Part shown: in pieces, positions 50,413-59,493 of the stretch | Position numbering within the stretch: the first letter of the stretch is position 1 | Layout: the number at the start of each line of letters is the position of its first letter | DNA from: Bacteroides sp. | GTDB taxonomy: Bacteria > Bacteroidota > Bacteroidia > Bacteroidales > Bacteroidaceae | DNA length: 64,000 nt | Reading direction: 5' to 3' | Assembly (NCBI GenBank): GCA_020861095.1 | Contig: JAJBTC010000057.1 | Location: 17,440-81,439, forward strand | Position numbers and translations under genes: made by a program | Notes under the pieces: model-generated | Database searches by the model: none | The model's input: only the letters and a program-made list of their open reading frames with translations | Told to the model about the DNA's origin: nothing

Positions 50413-51427
50413 AAAAGACACGTATCACTTGTGTAATTTGTATGTTACTGACCGTCACTTCTGTTCTTTCCTCTTTCGGGTGTTCACCCAATAAAAAGAA
50501 TCAGGAAACTGCCACTGCCGGACAACCTGCAACAGAAGGCGAACTGCCGAAAGTCTACTTCACCCGGGAGATCACCCCGGAAAGTCTGATCGCTATTTAC
50601 CGGGCACTCGGACGGGAAGCCACCGGTAAGGTCGGTATCAAACTCAGTATGGGCGAACCGGGCGGCAACAATTTCCTGAAACCGGAACCGGTGAAAGACT
50701 TTGTACACCTGGTCAACGGTACGTTCATTGATGCCAATACTGCCTACGGAGGCAACCGGGCTACTTCGGAACTGCACCGCAAAGCTGCCGAAGACCACGG
50801 CTTCACCGCCATTGCTCCGGTAGACATTCTGGATGAAGAGGGCGAGATACGGTTACCCATTGAAGGGGGTAAGCATCTGCAATCGGATATCGTAGGCTCT
50901 CATTTCGAAAATTACGATTTCACTGTGATCCTCTCTCATTTCAAAGGGCATGCCATGGGTGGTTTCGGTGGTGCCATCAAAACATGTCTATCGGCATTGC
51001 TTCTTCTACGGGAAAGGTATACATCCACTCGGCAGGAGAGAGTACTACGAGCTGGGGAAATCCCAGGCAGGAAGATTTCCTGGAATCTATGGCGGAAGCC
51101 GCCAAAGCCATCGCGGATTATTGCGGCGATAATATCCTCTACATCAGTGTCATGAACAATCTTTCTGTGGATTGTGATTGCGACTCCAACCCTGCCAACC
51201 CCGAAATGGGCGATGTGGGGATATTGGCCTCGCTCGACCCGGTTGCACTGGACAAAGCCTGTGTGGATAAGGTATACGAATCTACCGACCACGGAAAAAT
51301 CCACCTGATAGAGCGTATGGAATCCCGGAACGGTATACATACAGTGGTATATGCGGAGGAGATAGGTTTGGGAAGTCAGGCATATGAATGGGTGGACATG
51401 GATGAAGGAAAAACGATCAACTTGTAG
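50409..51427 (+). CDS. DUF362 lipoprotein, frame shift
   Basis: With one A restored in AAAA at 50,979-50,982, the frame encodes 339 residues. The precursor has a lipobox-like SSFGC25. It then has VYFTREITPESLIAIYRALGREATGKVGIKLSMGEPGGN, an AYGGNRATSELHRKAAEDHGF segment, SHFKGHAMGGFGGAIKN and the DUF362-specific PEMGDVGILASLDPVALDKACVDKVY. DUF362 proteins are often linked to iron-sulfur proteins, and this one carries DCDCD near the C-terminal part. It is the last gene of the coupled operon, followed by a strong terminator. Confidence 0.82.
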
Positions 51428-51510
51428 TAGGCTTCCCGCATACCGCAGGTGAAACCCCCATCCGCTTCTTTTTATCAGAACCTCAACGAAGAGAAAGGAT
51501 ATATAGGATC

Positions 51511-51559
51511 AAAAGCAGACGAAAAGCTCATACAATTCTTTTTGTCTGCTTTTATTTTT
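51511..51559 (+). terminator. Intrinsic terminator of DUF418-DUF362 operon
   Basis: AAAAGCAGAC and GTCTGCTTTT pair as a 10-bp stem with an AT-rich loop, followed by ATTTTTG. It lies about 85 bp after the DUF362 stop codon. Confidence 0.65.
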
Positions 51560-51818
51560 GTACGTAGGGGTAAAGTTCATAGGTATGATCTGGCTTCTCA
51601 GTACTGTTTCCCGACCTATGACAGGCTTACTTTCGTCTGTACGATGGGATTCAGGTTGTAGGATAGGCTCACCTTTCAACCTTTATTTTGTAAAAACTTA
51701 GCTGAATGAGCTTCTCAACAAAAGAATATGAACCTGTCCGCAAATAAATAATTGTATATTATCCCGAACTTTGCAGGGTTAATTACAAGAAACAAGATTT
51801 CTAGCAAAAACAGAAATA
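51560..51818. other. Intergenic stretch before alpha/beta hydrolase
   Basis: About 260 bp, AT-rich toward the hydrolase gene (start at 51,819). It may hold the hydrolase promoter, but there is no perfect TAnnTTTG match (GAACTTTG at 51,766 is the closest). Confidence 0.3.
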
Positions 51819-52865
51819 ATGAAAAGATTATCCACATTAGTAGCCGCTGCTCTACTACTTTTAGGACAGGCATACGCTCAGAATCGAACGAATCATCCTA
51901 ATTCAGCAAATATGAGAACAGCAGAAGAATATACTTTTGAATTAAGCGAGCGGGTTACCCGACAGAAAGTAACGTTCAGAAACCGTTACGGAATCACTCT
52001 CACGGGCGATTTGTACACACCCCAAAATGTTTCGGGCAAGTTAGCTGCCATCGCCGTTTGCGGACCTTTCGGTGCAGTAAAAGAACAGTCTTCGGGATTA
52101 TATGCCAGTCAGATGGCCGAACGCGGATTCATCGCATTGGCATTTGACCCCTCTTACACCGGAGAGAGTGGTGGAGAACCCCGTTATGTGGCCTCACCGG
52201 ATATCAATACCGAAGATTTCAGCGCAGCGGTAGATTTCCTTTCCTTGCTGGATCAGGTAGATCCCGATCGGATTGGAATCATCGGTATTTGTGGCTGGGG
52301 CGGTCTGGCCATCAATGCTGCTGCCATGGACACCCGCATCAAAGCAACCATAGCCTCCACGATGTACGACATGAGCCGTGTGAATGCCAACGGTTATTTC
52401 GATTCAATGGATGCGGACAAACGCTACGAACTCCGCCGGCAACTCAATGCACAACGCACTATCGATGCTAAAAACGGCACGTATGCACTTGGCGGCGGTG
52501 TGGTGGATCCATTGCCCGACGATGCTCCGGAGTTCGTAAAAGACTATTACAGCTATTACAAAACCGAACGCGGTTATCATCCCCGTTCGCTGAATTCCAA
52601 TAACGGTTGGAACGTAACATCCCCTCTTTCTTTCATCCATATGCCGCAACTAACTTACGCGGGGGAAATCCGTAACGCGGTACTTATCGTTCATGGAGAA
52701 AAGGCCCATTCCCGTTATTTCGGCGAAGATGCCTATAAAATGCTTACAGGCGATCACAAGGAACTGATGATTATTCCGGGAGCCAGCCATGTGGATCTGT
52801 ATGACCGCACAGACATTATCCCGTTCGATACGTTCCGATCATTCTTCACAGAAAACCTGAAATAA
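51819..52865 (+). CDS. Exported alpha/beta hydrolase with Cys nucleophile
   Basis: A 348-residue protein with a signal peptide (MKRLSTLVAAALLLLGQAYA). The fold shows the strand VCGPFGAVKEQ, GFIALAFDPSYTGESGGEPR, and a nucleophile elbow GICGWGG with Cys158 at the catalytic position (as in dienelactone hydrolase-like enzymes, instead of Ser). The catalytic His is in GASHVDLY. It is similar to YcjY-type hydrolases. Substrate is not evident. It converges with the truncated MATE gene 12 bp downstream. Confidence 0.82.
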   Translation: MKRLSTLVAAALLLLGQAYAQNRTNHPNSANMRTAEEYTFELSERVTRQKVTFRNRYGITLTGDLYTPQNVSGKLAAIAVCGPFGAVKEQSSGLYASQMAERGFIALAFDPSYTGESGGEPRYVASPDINTEDFSAAVDFLSLLDQVDPDRIGIIGICGWGGLAINAAAMDTRIKATIASTMYDMSRVNANGYFDSMDADKRYELRRQLNAQRTIDAKNGTYALGGGVVDPLPDDAPEFVKDYYSYYKTERGYHPRSLNSNNGWNVTSPLSFIHMPQLTYAGEIRNAVLIVHGEKAHSRYFGEDAYKMLTGDHKELMIIPGASHVDLYDRTDIIPFDTFRSFFTENLK

Positions 52866-52877
52866 CAGGCAGGGAGC

Positions 52878-53621
52878 TCAAAACCGTAACAGTCTGTGAC
52901 ACATAGTCCAGACGGATATACGCAGCAGATGTATGGATAATCCCCCATCCCATACCGGACGGAACATATAGCGCTTTTTATCTGTATACCGCCACATATA
53001 TAGGATCAGAACTAACCATCCGACCCATCCGGCGAGCGAGGAACCCATAGCAGCTCCGCTGATCCCCAGTTCAGGGAAACCTGCTTTTCCGAAGATCAGC
53101 ACATAGTTGAACCCGATATTACATACGACCATTACCAGGGAATTGGCAGTAAGGATCTTCGTTTGGGTTGTCCCGATCAGAAAAGCACGGATCGCCAACA
53201 TGGGAAAGACAAAGAGGTAGTTATAATCCCGCCATCCGATATACCGTACAGTAGCCCGATACACATGATCCGATGCGATCACTCTGCGGAGCAACGCAGG
53301 TGAAAACAGTTTGGACAGGATGAAAACAAGGACAGCGAATGCCGATAAAAGGATCAGTCCCTGATGGAATACTTTGCCCACGTCCTGATACCGACTTTCT
53401 CCGTTCCGCCGGGCAATAAGGACCTGTATACCCAGACTGAATCCGAAGCCGAGCATATAAATGGCAGTGTAATACATGGTGGCCAGTGCCGAGGCTCCCA
53501 GATCTACCTGGCTGACGTGTCCCAGGAAAACGGAATCTGTTACATTAATCAACTGTTCCATGAGCAGGCTCACCAGGATAGGTAGATTGATGAGCCAGAT
53601 TTGTTTATACGTATAATTCAT
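52878..53621 (-). pseudogene. MATE efflux transporter, truncated to N-terminal half
   Basis: The ATG at 53621 (MNYTYKQIWLINLPILVSLL) starts a normal MATE protein: QLINVTDSVFLGHVS, LGASALATMYYTAIYMLGFGFSLG, and later NSLVMVVCNIGFNYVLIFGKAGFPELGISGAA. It stops after about 247 residues at LRISVWTMCHRLLRF, where a normal MATE has about 200 residues more. The alpha/beta hydrolase gene ends 12 bp beyond the stop, so the missing half was lost by deletion rather than by a frame shift. Half a MATE is unlikely to transport. Confidence 0.75.
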
Positions 53622-53905
53622 TGGTTTGATAAAAAGGCAGGCCTGAGCAACACATGGAAGTGCTGCAGGCAATCTTTACTATTTTATTGGATAAACTCTG
53701 TTGTGGGAAGGGTACAGGAAGGTGGGCCGGAGTTTTACACTCCCCGGCCTAACCGTAGCAGGATAGCTATATACAGAGTTGCCATTTCATAAGTCTGACA
53801 ATAGATGGAATTACACATGCAAAGATAAGTCTTTTTAAGAATAAAAAAAGTCTGGTAAGCTACCGGCGAACAGGCTGTGCGCCTTTGATTGTCCTGTTGC
53901 TCACG

Positions 53906-53941
53906 AAAACTATTTGACGACTGGTCAGTTGGTTGTGATAA
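53906..53941. promoter_or_regulatory. 36-bp conserved element, copy 1 (upstream of sensor kinase)
   Basis: The plus strand reads AAAACTATTTGACGA, then CTGGTCAG, then TTGGTTGTGATAA. It is 29/36 identical to copy 2 (57,642) and 25/36 identical to copy 3 (56,879), without gaps. It lies 65-100 bp upstream of the sensor kinase start. It is proposed as a binding site of the LytTR regulator encoded at 55,038. Confidence 0.6.
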
Positions 53942-53970
53942 GAGGTTACGGGAATCCGAAATCTATCTTG

Positions 53971-53978
53971 TATCTTTG
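53971..53978 (+). promoter_or_regulatory. -7 promoter element for sensor kinase operon
   Basis: TATCTTTG fits TAnnTTTG and sits 28 bp before the ATG at 54,006, downstream of the conserved 36-bp element. Confidence 0.6.
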
Positions 53979-54005
53979 TCTTACTAAAAACTTAAGTCGT
54001 AAGAA

Positions 54006-55032
54006 ATGAAAACGAAGTTCCTGGAATATTATAATCTCTTTATAGGCGGTTTCTGGATCGTACTGTTCATTACCCTTTGGGTACAGTTCTCGGCAAGAGC
54101 TACCGTGTGGGAATCATGCCTGTTTACCCTTTGTTTTATGACTATTGCTTTTCTGGCAGCTACCTATACCTCTAAAGTGCTTTTAAAAAGGACATTGCTC
54201 CAGCGAAAAGCAGTTCGCTTCAGCATGGGTTTCATTGGGATCACTTTGTGTCTGGCCCTGATGCTTGTTTTAGTTGTAAAGGGATTTGTCTGGTTGGAGA
54301 CCAACGGAGTATTTCCGCCTTCTGCTCTGATCTCCGGAACATACAGTACATTGTTCCGGGAGTTTTCGGGTATGATCCCCTCTTCACTCATGTTGTTGTC
54401 GGGATTCTGCGGCCTGGAGTTTTTCCGGGAACACGCTTTGCAGGAAAAGGCGCATCTGGAAGAACAGCTGGTGTTCCTGCGCAATCAGGTCAATCCGCAC
54501 ATGATGTTCAATGTACTGAACCACATTCATATCCTCATGCAGAAAAATGTAGATTTGGCCTCAGAACTACTGATCCGTTTTTCGGATATATTGCGTTATC
54601 AATTGTATGAGTGCAACCAGGATCTGGTGTTGCTGGAAAAGGAGGTGAAGTATATCCAGGATGTGATCGAAGTAGAGAAGCTGAGGTGGGGCAATGAATT
54701 GAATGTAGATTGCCAGTGGGAAGTGGAAAACGGGAAAAAACGGATTACTCCTTTTGTACTTATCTCCTTCATTGAAAATGCCTTCAAACACGTTTCGAGG
54801 TTGCCTTCGGAAAAAGGGTATGTAAATATGGCCATCAGGCAGAGAAAGGATGTATTTACCCTGATGGTGGAAAACTCAAAGACAACGGAACCGCCCCGTA
54901 AAAAAGGGGGGAGGATTGGGATTGCTCCATACGACCAAACGTTTGTCTATCGTGTATCCCGACAGGCATCAGCTCAATGTTCATATAACAGATACGGTGT
55001 ACAGGGTCAATCTGGAAATTAAATTAACCTGA
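54006..55032 (+). CDS. LytS-type sensor histidine kinase, frame shift near 3' end
   Basis: With one base removed at the A6G6 tract (54,900-54,911), the protein is 341 residues. It has four hydrophobic segments, then a LytS/YehU-type His_kinase domain with the phospho-acceptor His165 in LRNQVNPHMMFNVLN, and an ATPase region with ISFIENAFKHV (N box). The corrected C-terminus has GGLGLLHTTKRLSIVYPDRHQL and ends EIKLT at TGA 55,030-55,032. It pairs with the LytTR regulator 5 bp downstream. The signal sensed is unknown. Confidence 0.83.
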
Positions 55033-55037
55033 TAATT

Positions 55038-55790
55038 ATGGAAAAGACCATAGAAAAACAAGAAGATAAAACCGTGTTGCGATGTCTTGTGGTGGATGAT
55101 GAACCGGTAACCAGGGAGGGTATCACGGACTTTATAGCGAAAGTTGAATTTCTGGAGCTGGTGGGTGAATGTTCATCGGCTTTGGAAGCGATGGAGTATG
55201 TGAATCAGGGAACGATAGACCTGATGTTCCTGGATATCAATATGCCTTATCTCTCCGGCACGGATTTTCTGGAATCGCTGGATCATCCTCCGCTGACTAT
55301 TTTTACCACTGCTTATTCCGAATATGCGCTGGATGGCTATCGCTTACAGGTGGTAGATTACCTCATGAAACCTATTGCGTTTAAACGCTTTTATCAGGCA
55401 ACCGTGAATGCGTTACAGCAATTCAAACTGCGCCATCCTGCGGAGAACAATGGCAACGGACAGCAGGATTATATGTATATCCGTCAGGGAGATTCTTTTG
55501 AGAAAATATACTGGCCGGATATTTTATATATGGAGAGTATGCAGAATTATGCGAAGCTGCATTTCCGGAAGGACAAAAAAGTGATCCATCAAACGTTATC
55601 TTCGTTGGAAGAGATGTTACCCAAAGAACAGTTTTTCAGGATCCATAAATCGTTTCTGATCAATGTGTCACACATTGATTCTATTATGGGCGGACGCGTA
55701 TTTGTAAGTGGAATTGAACTGCCGCTTTCCCGCCACCGGAAAGAGGAACTTTTGAACCAGGTAGTTTATAAGAATCTGATCAGTAAGTAA
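55038..55790 (+). CDS. LytTR response regulator
   Basis: A 250-residue protein. The receiver domain (about 14-130) has the acidic pocket VVDDEP, phospho-acceptor Asp66 in FLDINMP, the TTAYS strand and the conserved Lys in LMKPIAF. The C-terminal LytTR DNA-binding domain (about 145-245) has IRQGDSFEKIYWPDILYMESMQNYAKLHF and FFRIHKSFLINVSHID. It is co-transcribed with the sensor kinase and ends at a hairpin. Nearby conserved elements at 53,906, 56,879 and 57,642 are its candidate sites. Confidence 0.9.
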   Translation: MEKTIEKQEDKTVLRCLVVDDEPVTREGITDFIAKVEFLELVGECSSALEAMEYVNQGTIDLMFLDINMPYLSGTDFLESLDHPPLTIFTTAYSEYALDGYRLQVVDYLMKPIAFKRFYQATVNALQQFKLRHPAENNGNGQQDYMYIRQGDSFEKIYWPDILYMESMQNYAKLHFRKDKKVIHQTLSSLEEMLPKEQFFRIHKSFLINVSHIDSIMGGRVFVSGIELPLSRHRKEELLNQVVYKNLISK

Positions 55791-55820
55791 AAGAGGCGGT
55801 GTCTATTCGCCTCTTATCTT
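55791..55820 (+). terminator. Terminator of two-component operon
   Basis: AAGAGGCG and CGCCTCTT form an 8-bp stem right after the response-regulator stop codon, followed by a pyrimidine-rich ATCTTCT tail. Confidence 0.6.
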
Positions 55821-55922
55821 CTGGTGGATCCATGAGTATCTATCTGAAAATTATCTCCGTTTTTTAGCGTATGGCAAACAAGGCATCTGTATACATCGGA
55901 GCGACCACCCTGCGAATCCTCT

Positions 55923-56826
55923 CTAAAATCCCCATGTATACCCCACCTGAACATACATAGAGGGTTGGAAACCGGGATCGTACTCTCTTCCGAACCATTT
56001 GAAATAGTCTTTAACGCTTCTGTTGATGACACAGGCGGTTCTGTTCCATAACCCACCCCCGGTCAATTGTATGGAAGATGACCTGCTGATCCGGAAATCA
56101 GCCTGTAAACCCGATTTCATCGATACCGAACCGAAGATCTTGGATGTACCGTCTACCTCCATGACTGCCGATATACCATCGACTTCAAGCCCGATCAGCC
56201 TGAGCCTGAACCAGTCGTTGAAAGCGACTGCCGCTGATACTTCGGCGGCTTCAAGCATTTCTACCTTTACCTGGTATTTGCCGTCCATATGCCAGTTCAG
56301 ATACACCATCGGTAAACCCAATGGAACACCGTAGCTATTGCTTACGCCAACTCCGGCACCCACATCCAGGTTTGCCGACATACGGTATATGAAAACGATC
56401 CCTCCGCTACCAAGTATGCTTTTGACTTTTATGTGTGAAGGATCGGAGTAAATGCCGCCCCCCAGTACAGTAAATATAGACCATTTCCGGCCCATAGGAC
56501 GTAAATGACTTATGCTTAACGTGGTGTTAACCATATCATCGGGGTGCATAGAGGTGGGAATGTGCTTGTTAGCGTACTTAGCGTAAGTGGCATCCAGCGA
56601 TACCGCCCACATCTTTATACGGTTGTTTTCATCTCGTGTAAAAGACAAGGGCAGGCTGAACCCTCCGTTTACTTTAAACATATCTCCCGAACCTCCCGTT
56701 TTTTTGATTGTTTTCGTCTTTGAAAGAAGAGGAGGATACATATTCGGACTTCAGGTAAACCTGGGCCTGACTCGCTATGGGTAAAGCCAATCCGAACAGA
56801 ATTAAAATAATGGTTACGATCTTCAT
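55923..56826 (-). CDS. Outer-membrane beta-barrel protein (DUF6268-like), frame shift near 5' end
   Basis: The start at 56826 gives a signal peptide (MKIVTIILILFGLALPIAS, then QAQ). Removing one base of the T7 run at 56,699-56,705 joins it to a beta-rich protein, 300 residues in total. Alternating strands (FSLPLSFTRDENNRIKMWAVSLD, GGIVFIYRMSANLDVGAGVGVS) and a terminal aromatic residue (VGYTWGF) indicate an outer-membrane barrel resembling DUF6268. The conserved 36-bp element and a minus-strand TAAATTTG lie about 52 bp upstream. As written, the signal peptide is in a different frame from the barrel. Confidence 0.7.
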
Positions 56827-56878
56827 TTGATTTTTTTATGTTCTGTCAGCAAATATCAGCAAGCATCACGGGTCGGAC

Positions 56879-56914
56879 AAATTTATTTGATGACAGGTCG
56901 TTTACCTGGGATCA
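56879..56914. promoter_or_regulatory. 36-bp conserved element, copy 3 (upstream of barrel gene)
   Basis: The plus strand reads AAATTTATTTGATGA, then CAGGTCGT, then TTACCTGGGATCA. Its left end overlaps a minus-strand -7 element TAAATTTG (56,878-56,885) that faces the DUF6268-like barrel gene. Confidence 0.55.
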
Positions 56915-56918
56915 CGGG

Positions 56919-56957
56919 TAAAAAAGAGAAGCCCCAACGATTCAGGCAGGGCTTCTT
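56919..56957 (-). terminator. Terminator of porin-like gene
   Basis: On the minus strand GAAGCCC pairs with GGGCTTC across a 14-base loop, followed by T-rich CTCTTTTTTAC, a good intrinsic terminator just after the porin-like gene stop. Confidence 0.7.
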
Positions 56958-56970
56958 CATAATAGTAGTT

Positions 56971-57576
56971 TCAGAACTTATACCCGACTGTCAGATAGGG
57001 GTTTCTGTTCCTGATCTTAGTTCCTTTGGCATCGCTTACATTGGCCAGGCCATACTCATATCCGGCATGGATCGCTATGTTACCGATCTCCATTCCGGCA
57101 CCTCCCATCAGACCATAATCGGATCGTTTCAACCGGTTATTACCAAATACCGATTGTTTATTCCCGTCTGATCTGGCTTTTCCACCGATACCATAGGCCA
57201 GATACGGCCCTGCATGGACAACCAACCGGATGTTGGAACCTACGTCGAATTTGTATCCGAGATTTACGGGAAGTTGCAGGTACATCGGATTATACTTAAT
57301 ATCCGAAGCTGATTTTGGACTGTACTTTGCCCCTTTGGTCTGTAAGTCCAATCCGGTCAGCAGATAGAGGTTGTTTGTCAAGGCTACATCTGCCGTTATA
57401 CCCACCTGATACCGCAGTACGGATTTGGTGTTTTTCATATCCCCACCAAACGTCGATAGATTGGTTCCGGCTTTTATACCCCAGGTTACCGGTTTTTCCT
57501 GGGCAACTATTTCATTTGAGAACGCAGAGATCACAGCGACAACCGCTACTAAGATGGATAATTTTGTCTTGTTCAT
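56971..57576 (-). CDS. Porin-family outer-membrane beta-barrel protein
   Basis: 201 residues from MNKTKLSILVAVVAVISAF, a signal peptide ending near VAQ. The rest is an eight-strand-like barrel of the PorT/OMP_b-brl_2 kind: WGIKAGTNLSTFGGD, GITADVALTNNLYLLTGLDLQ, LQLPVNLGYKFDVGS, HAGPYLAYGIGGK, and a terminal LTVGYKF with the C-terminal Phe. It is upstream of the DUF6268-like gene on the same strand but separated by a terminator. A conserved element and TAGTTTTG promoter box lie about 65 bp before the start. Confidence 0.85.
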   Translation of the reverse strand: MNKTKLSILVAVVAVISAFSNEIVAQEKPVTWGIKAGTNLSTFGGDMKNTKSVLRYQVGITADVALTNNLYLLTGLDLQTKGAKYSPKSASDIKYNPMYLQLPVNLGYKFDVGSNIRLVVHAGPYLAYGIGGKARSDGNKQSVFGNNRLKRSDYGLMGGAGMEIGNIAIHAGYEYGLANVSDAKGTKIRNRNPYLTVGYKF

Positions 57577-57641
57577 AATGGACATATTTTAGTTATTTAT
57601 ACTGTTACCGTGCAAATATCCGATAGTCCCGACAAGTGAAC

Positions 57642-57677
57642 AAAACTATTTGATGAGAGGGCATCTGGTTGTGACAA
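57642..57677. promoter_or_regulatory. 36-bp conserved element, copy 2 (upstream of porin gene)
   Basis: The plus strand reads AAAACTATTTGATGA, then GAGGGCAT, then CTGGTTGTGACAA. It is 29/36 identical to copy 1. Its left end overlaps the minus-strand -7 element TAGTTTTG (57,641-57,648), which faces the porin-like gene. Confidence 0.6.
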
Positions 57678-57880
57678 CCGGAGATTGTAAGATCCCGGAC
57701 TCTTTATCTTGTCTTACGCACGCATCTCTCATTCCTTCATGAAATCCTTTTTAACCGTATCTCTACCTCCCTTATCAAACAGCTTACCCGGATACACAAT
57801 TGTGCTGCTGAAAACCACGGATAAACATCCACCCCCTCTTTCCTGTTATAACAAGGTAATAAGTACATAAATAATATAAT

Positions 57881-58897
57881 ATGGAAGAAATTAATGTAAT
57901 TAATCAGGTAGGTACCCCGCGCCGTGTATCGTGGGGTAGTATTATAGGAGGGCTGGTTACCGTACTGGCAATCTCCTTTCTGTTATCCCTCATAGGCACA
58001 GCCATCGGGCTGTTTATGTTTGACCCAACCGACCGGGGAGAGGTGTTCGACGGGATAGGAACTTCTGTCGGCATATGGACCGTTCTCTCGCTGCTCATCA
58101 GCCTGGCAGCCGGTGGATTCGTAGCCGGTAAACTTGCCGCCCGCGACGGGATGATCCACGGATTCCTGACCTGGGCCTCCTCGCTGCTCGTAGCTGTCCT
58201 GCTGGGAGGGATGCTCCTGTCATCCGCCACCAAAATGGCAGGCAACCTGTTGGGTTCGGTAACTGCACTGACAGGCAATATCCTTTCCGGAGTCGGCTCG
58301 GCAGTGTCCGACGGAGCCTCCGGAATAGCCTCGCTGTTTGACGGCATCGACCTGGATGCCAACCCGACGGAGATGCGGCAGGACATACGGCAAACCCTGC
58401 GCCAGACAGGAGTAAAGGAGTTTCAGCCCGGCTATATCGACAACCAGCTTTCGGCCGTGCGTTCCGACCTCGAACGAAGCGTCAAACAACTGGCTGCCAA
58501 CCCACAGCAGGCCGATCGCATCATCGACGGATTCAGTAACCGGTTGCAGAATCGTATGGATAATTACGCTTCGGACATTGACCGGGAGAAAGTAGTGACG
58601 GCTATTGTCAACTCTACCCAGCTTTCGCGTGCGGAAGCCGAAAACACGGTAGACCAGTATATGCAACTGCTTGACCAGGGCCGAGAAAAACTGAACGAAC
58701 TGCAAACAACCATCCAGAATGCCCGTCAGGACTGGGAACAAATGAAAGCCGAAGCCCGCCAGAAATCAGAAGAAGTAGCTAACAAAGCTGCATGGACCTC
58801 TATCTGGTCGTTCCTTGCCTTGCTCGTAGGCGCTGTTGTAACTGCCCTTGCCGCCCGCTACGGAGCCGATAAAACAAAAGAAGGTTACGAAGTATAG
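57881..58897 (+). CDS. Membrane protein with coiled-coil middle region
   Basis: A 338-residue protein. An N-terminal membrane domain with three to four Gly-rich segments (WGSIIGGLVTVLAISFLLSLIGTAIGL, WTVLSLLISLAAGGFVAGKLAARDG, SLLVAVLLGGMLLSS) resembles small TIGR04086/YrzE-like integral proteins. It is followed by a long helical, Gln/Asp-rich region (about 160-300) and a C-terminal segment (WSFLALLVGAVVTALAARYG). Function is unknown. It is preceded by 200 bp that also hold conserved element copy 2. Confidence 0.7.
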   Translation: MEEINVINQVGTPRRVSWGSIIGGLVTVLAISFLLSLIGTAIGLFMFDPTDRGEVFDGIGTSVGIWTVLSLLISLAAGGFVAGKLAARDGMIHGFLTWASSLLVAVLLGGMLLSSATKMAGNLLGSVTALTGNILSGVGSAVSDGASGIASLFDGIDLDANPTEMRQDIRQTLRQTGVKEFQPGYIDNQLSAVRSDLERSVKQLAANPQQADRIIDGFSNRLQNRMDNYASDIDREKVVTAIVNSTQLSRAEAENTVDQYMQLLDQGREKLNELQTTIQNARQDWEQMKAEARQKSEEVANKAAWTSIWSFLALLVGAVVTALAARYGADKTKEGYEV

Positions 58898-58940
58898 CAA
58901 CCCACCTCTTCCTATGGATATATAACCGCAGCTTTTTATC

Positions 58941-58979
58941 TATGGATGATTCTATATGTAATATACAGAATCATCCATA
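58941..58979. terminator. Long hairpin after membrane protein gene
   Basis: TATGGATGATTCT and AGAATCATCCATA form a perfect 13-bp stem with an AT-rich loop, 44 bp after the stop codon. There is no long T-run, so its function as a terminator is likely but unproven. Confidence 0.5.
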
Positions 58980-59161
58980 TCTCATTTAGTATAAGCGCTC
59001 CGACCTTCATTGTGGCTACGAAGACGATCATCAGCACTACGGTATCAGGTGAGTATAACGACAGATATTGCTTTACACTTACCGGTAGCACCCACATCAT
59101 AGGAATCAAATGCAGAAGAATGGAAGATATGGATAAAGTATATGTATTGTAAGATTCACAT

Positions 59162-59200
59162 CAAACAAAAAGAAGTTATCTCAAATGAGATAACTTCTTC
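59162..59200 (-). terminator. Terminator of tRNA-Val
   Basis: AGAAGTTATCTCA pairs perfectly with TGAGATAACTTCT around a 3-base loop. On the minus strand the stem is followed by TTTTTGTTTGA. It begins just after the tRNA 3' end. Confidence 0.8.
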
Positions 59201-59206
59201 AATTAG

Positions 59207-59281
59207 TGGGCGTTGACGGATTCGAACCGCCGACCCTCTGCTTGTAAGGCAGATGCTCTGAACCAGCTGAGCTAAACGCCC
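59207..59281 (-). tRNA. tRNA-Val (anticodon TAC)
   Basis: The minus strand folds as a full cloverleaf: acceptor GGGCGTT/AACGCCC, D-stem GCTC/GAGC, anticodon stem TCTGC/GCAGA with loop CTTACAA giving anticodon TAC, and TTCGAAT T-loop in GGCGG/CCGTC. The discriminator base is A and CCA is not encoded. A terminator follows immediately. Confidence 0.95.
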
Positions 59282-59408
59282 GTACACTTTCGTTTCAAAA
59301 GCGTTGCAAAGGTACATCTTATTTTGTTTTTTCCAAATAAAGTCACAGAATATTTTCCAAAAAGTTTCAAACAGATACCAGCGAAGTCGAAAGGTATCCC
59401 TTTTTAAG

Positions 59409-59416
59409 TATATTTG
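59409..59416 (+). promoter_or_regulatory. -7 promoter element (TATATTTG)
   Basis: This is a perfect TAnnTTTG match about 78 bp before the start of the outer-membrane receptor gene at 59,494. No clear -33 TTTG box. Confidence 0.5.
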
Positions 59417-59493
59417 CAACCTTTCGTTTCCCGTTTGCGTCTAACATACAATTAAACTTAAGACATTCTACTAATCTTCAGAAACACTGTGAC

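Noticed and set aside
58946..59152. Plus-strand frame after the membrane protein gene
   Set aside because: It starts inside a perfect 13-bp hairpin and shows no domain or coding character.
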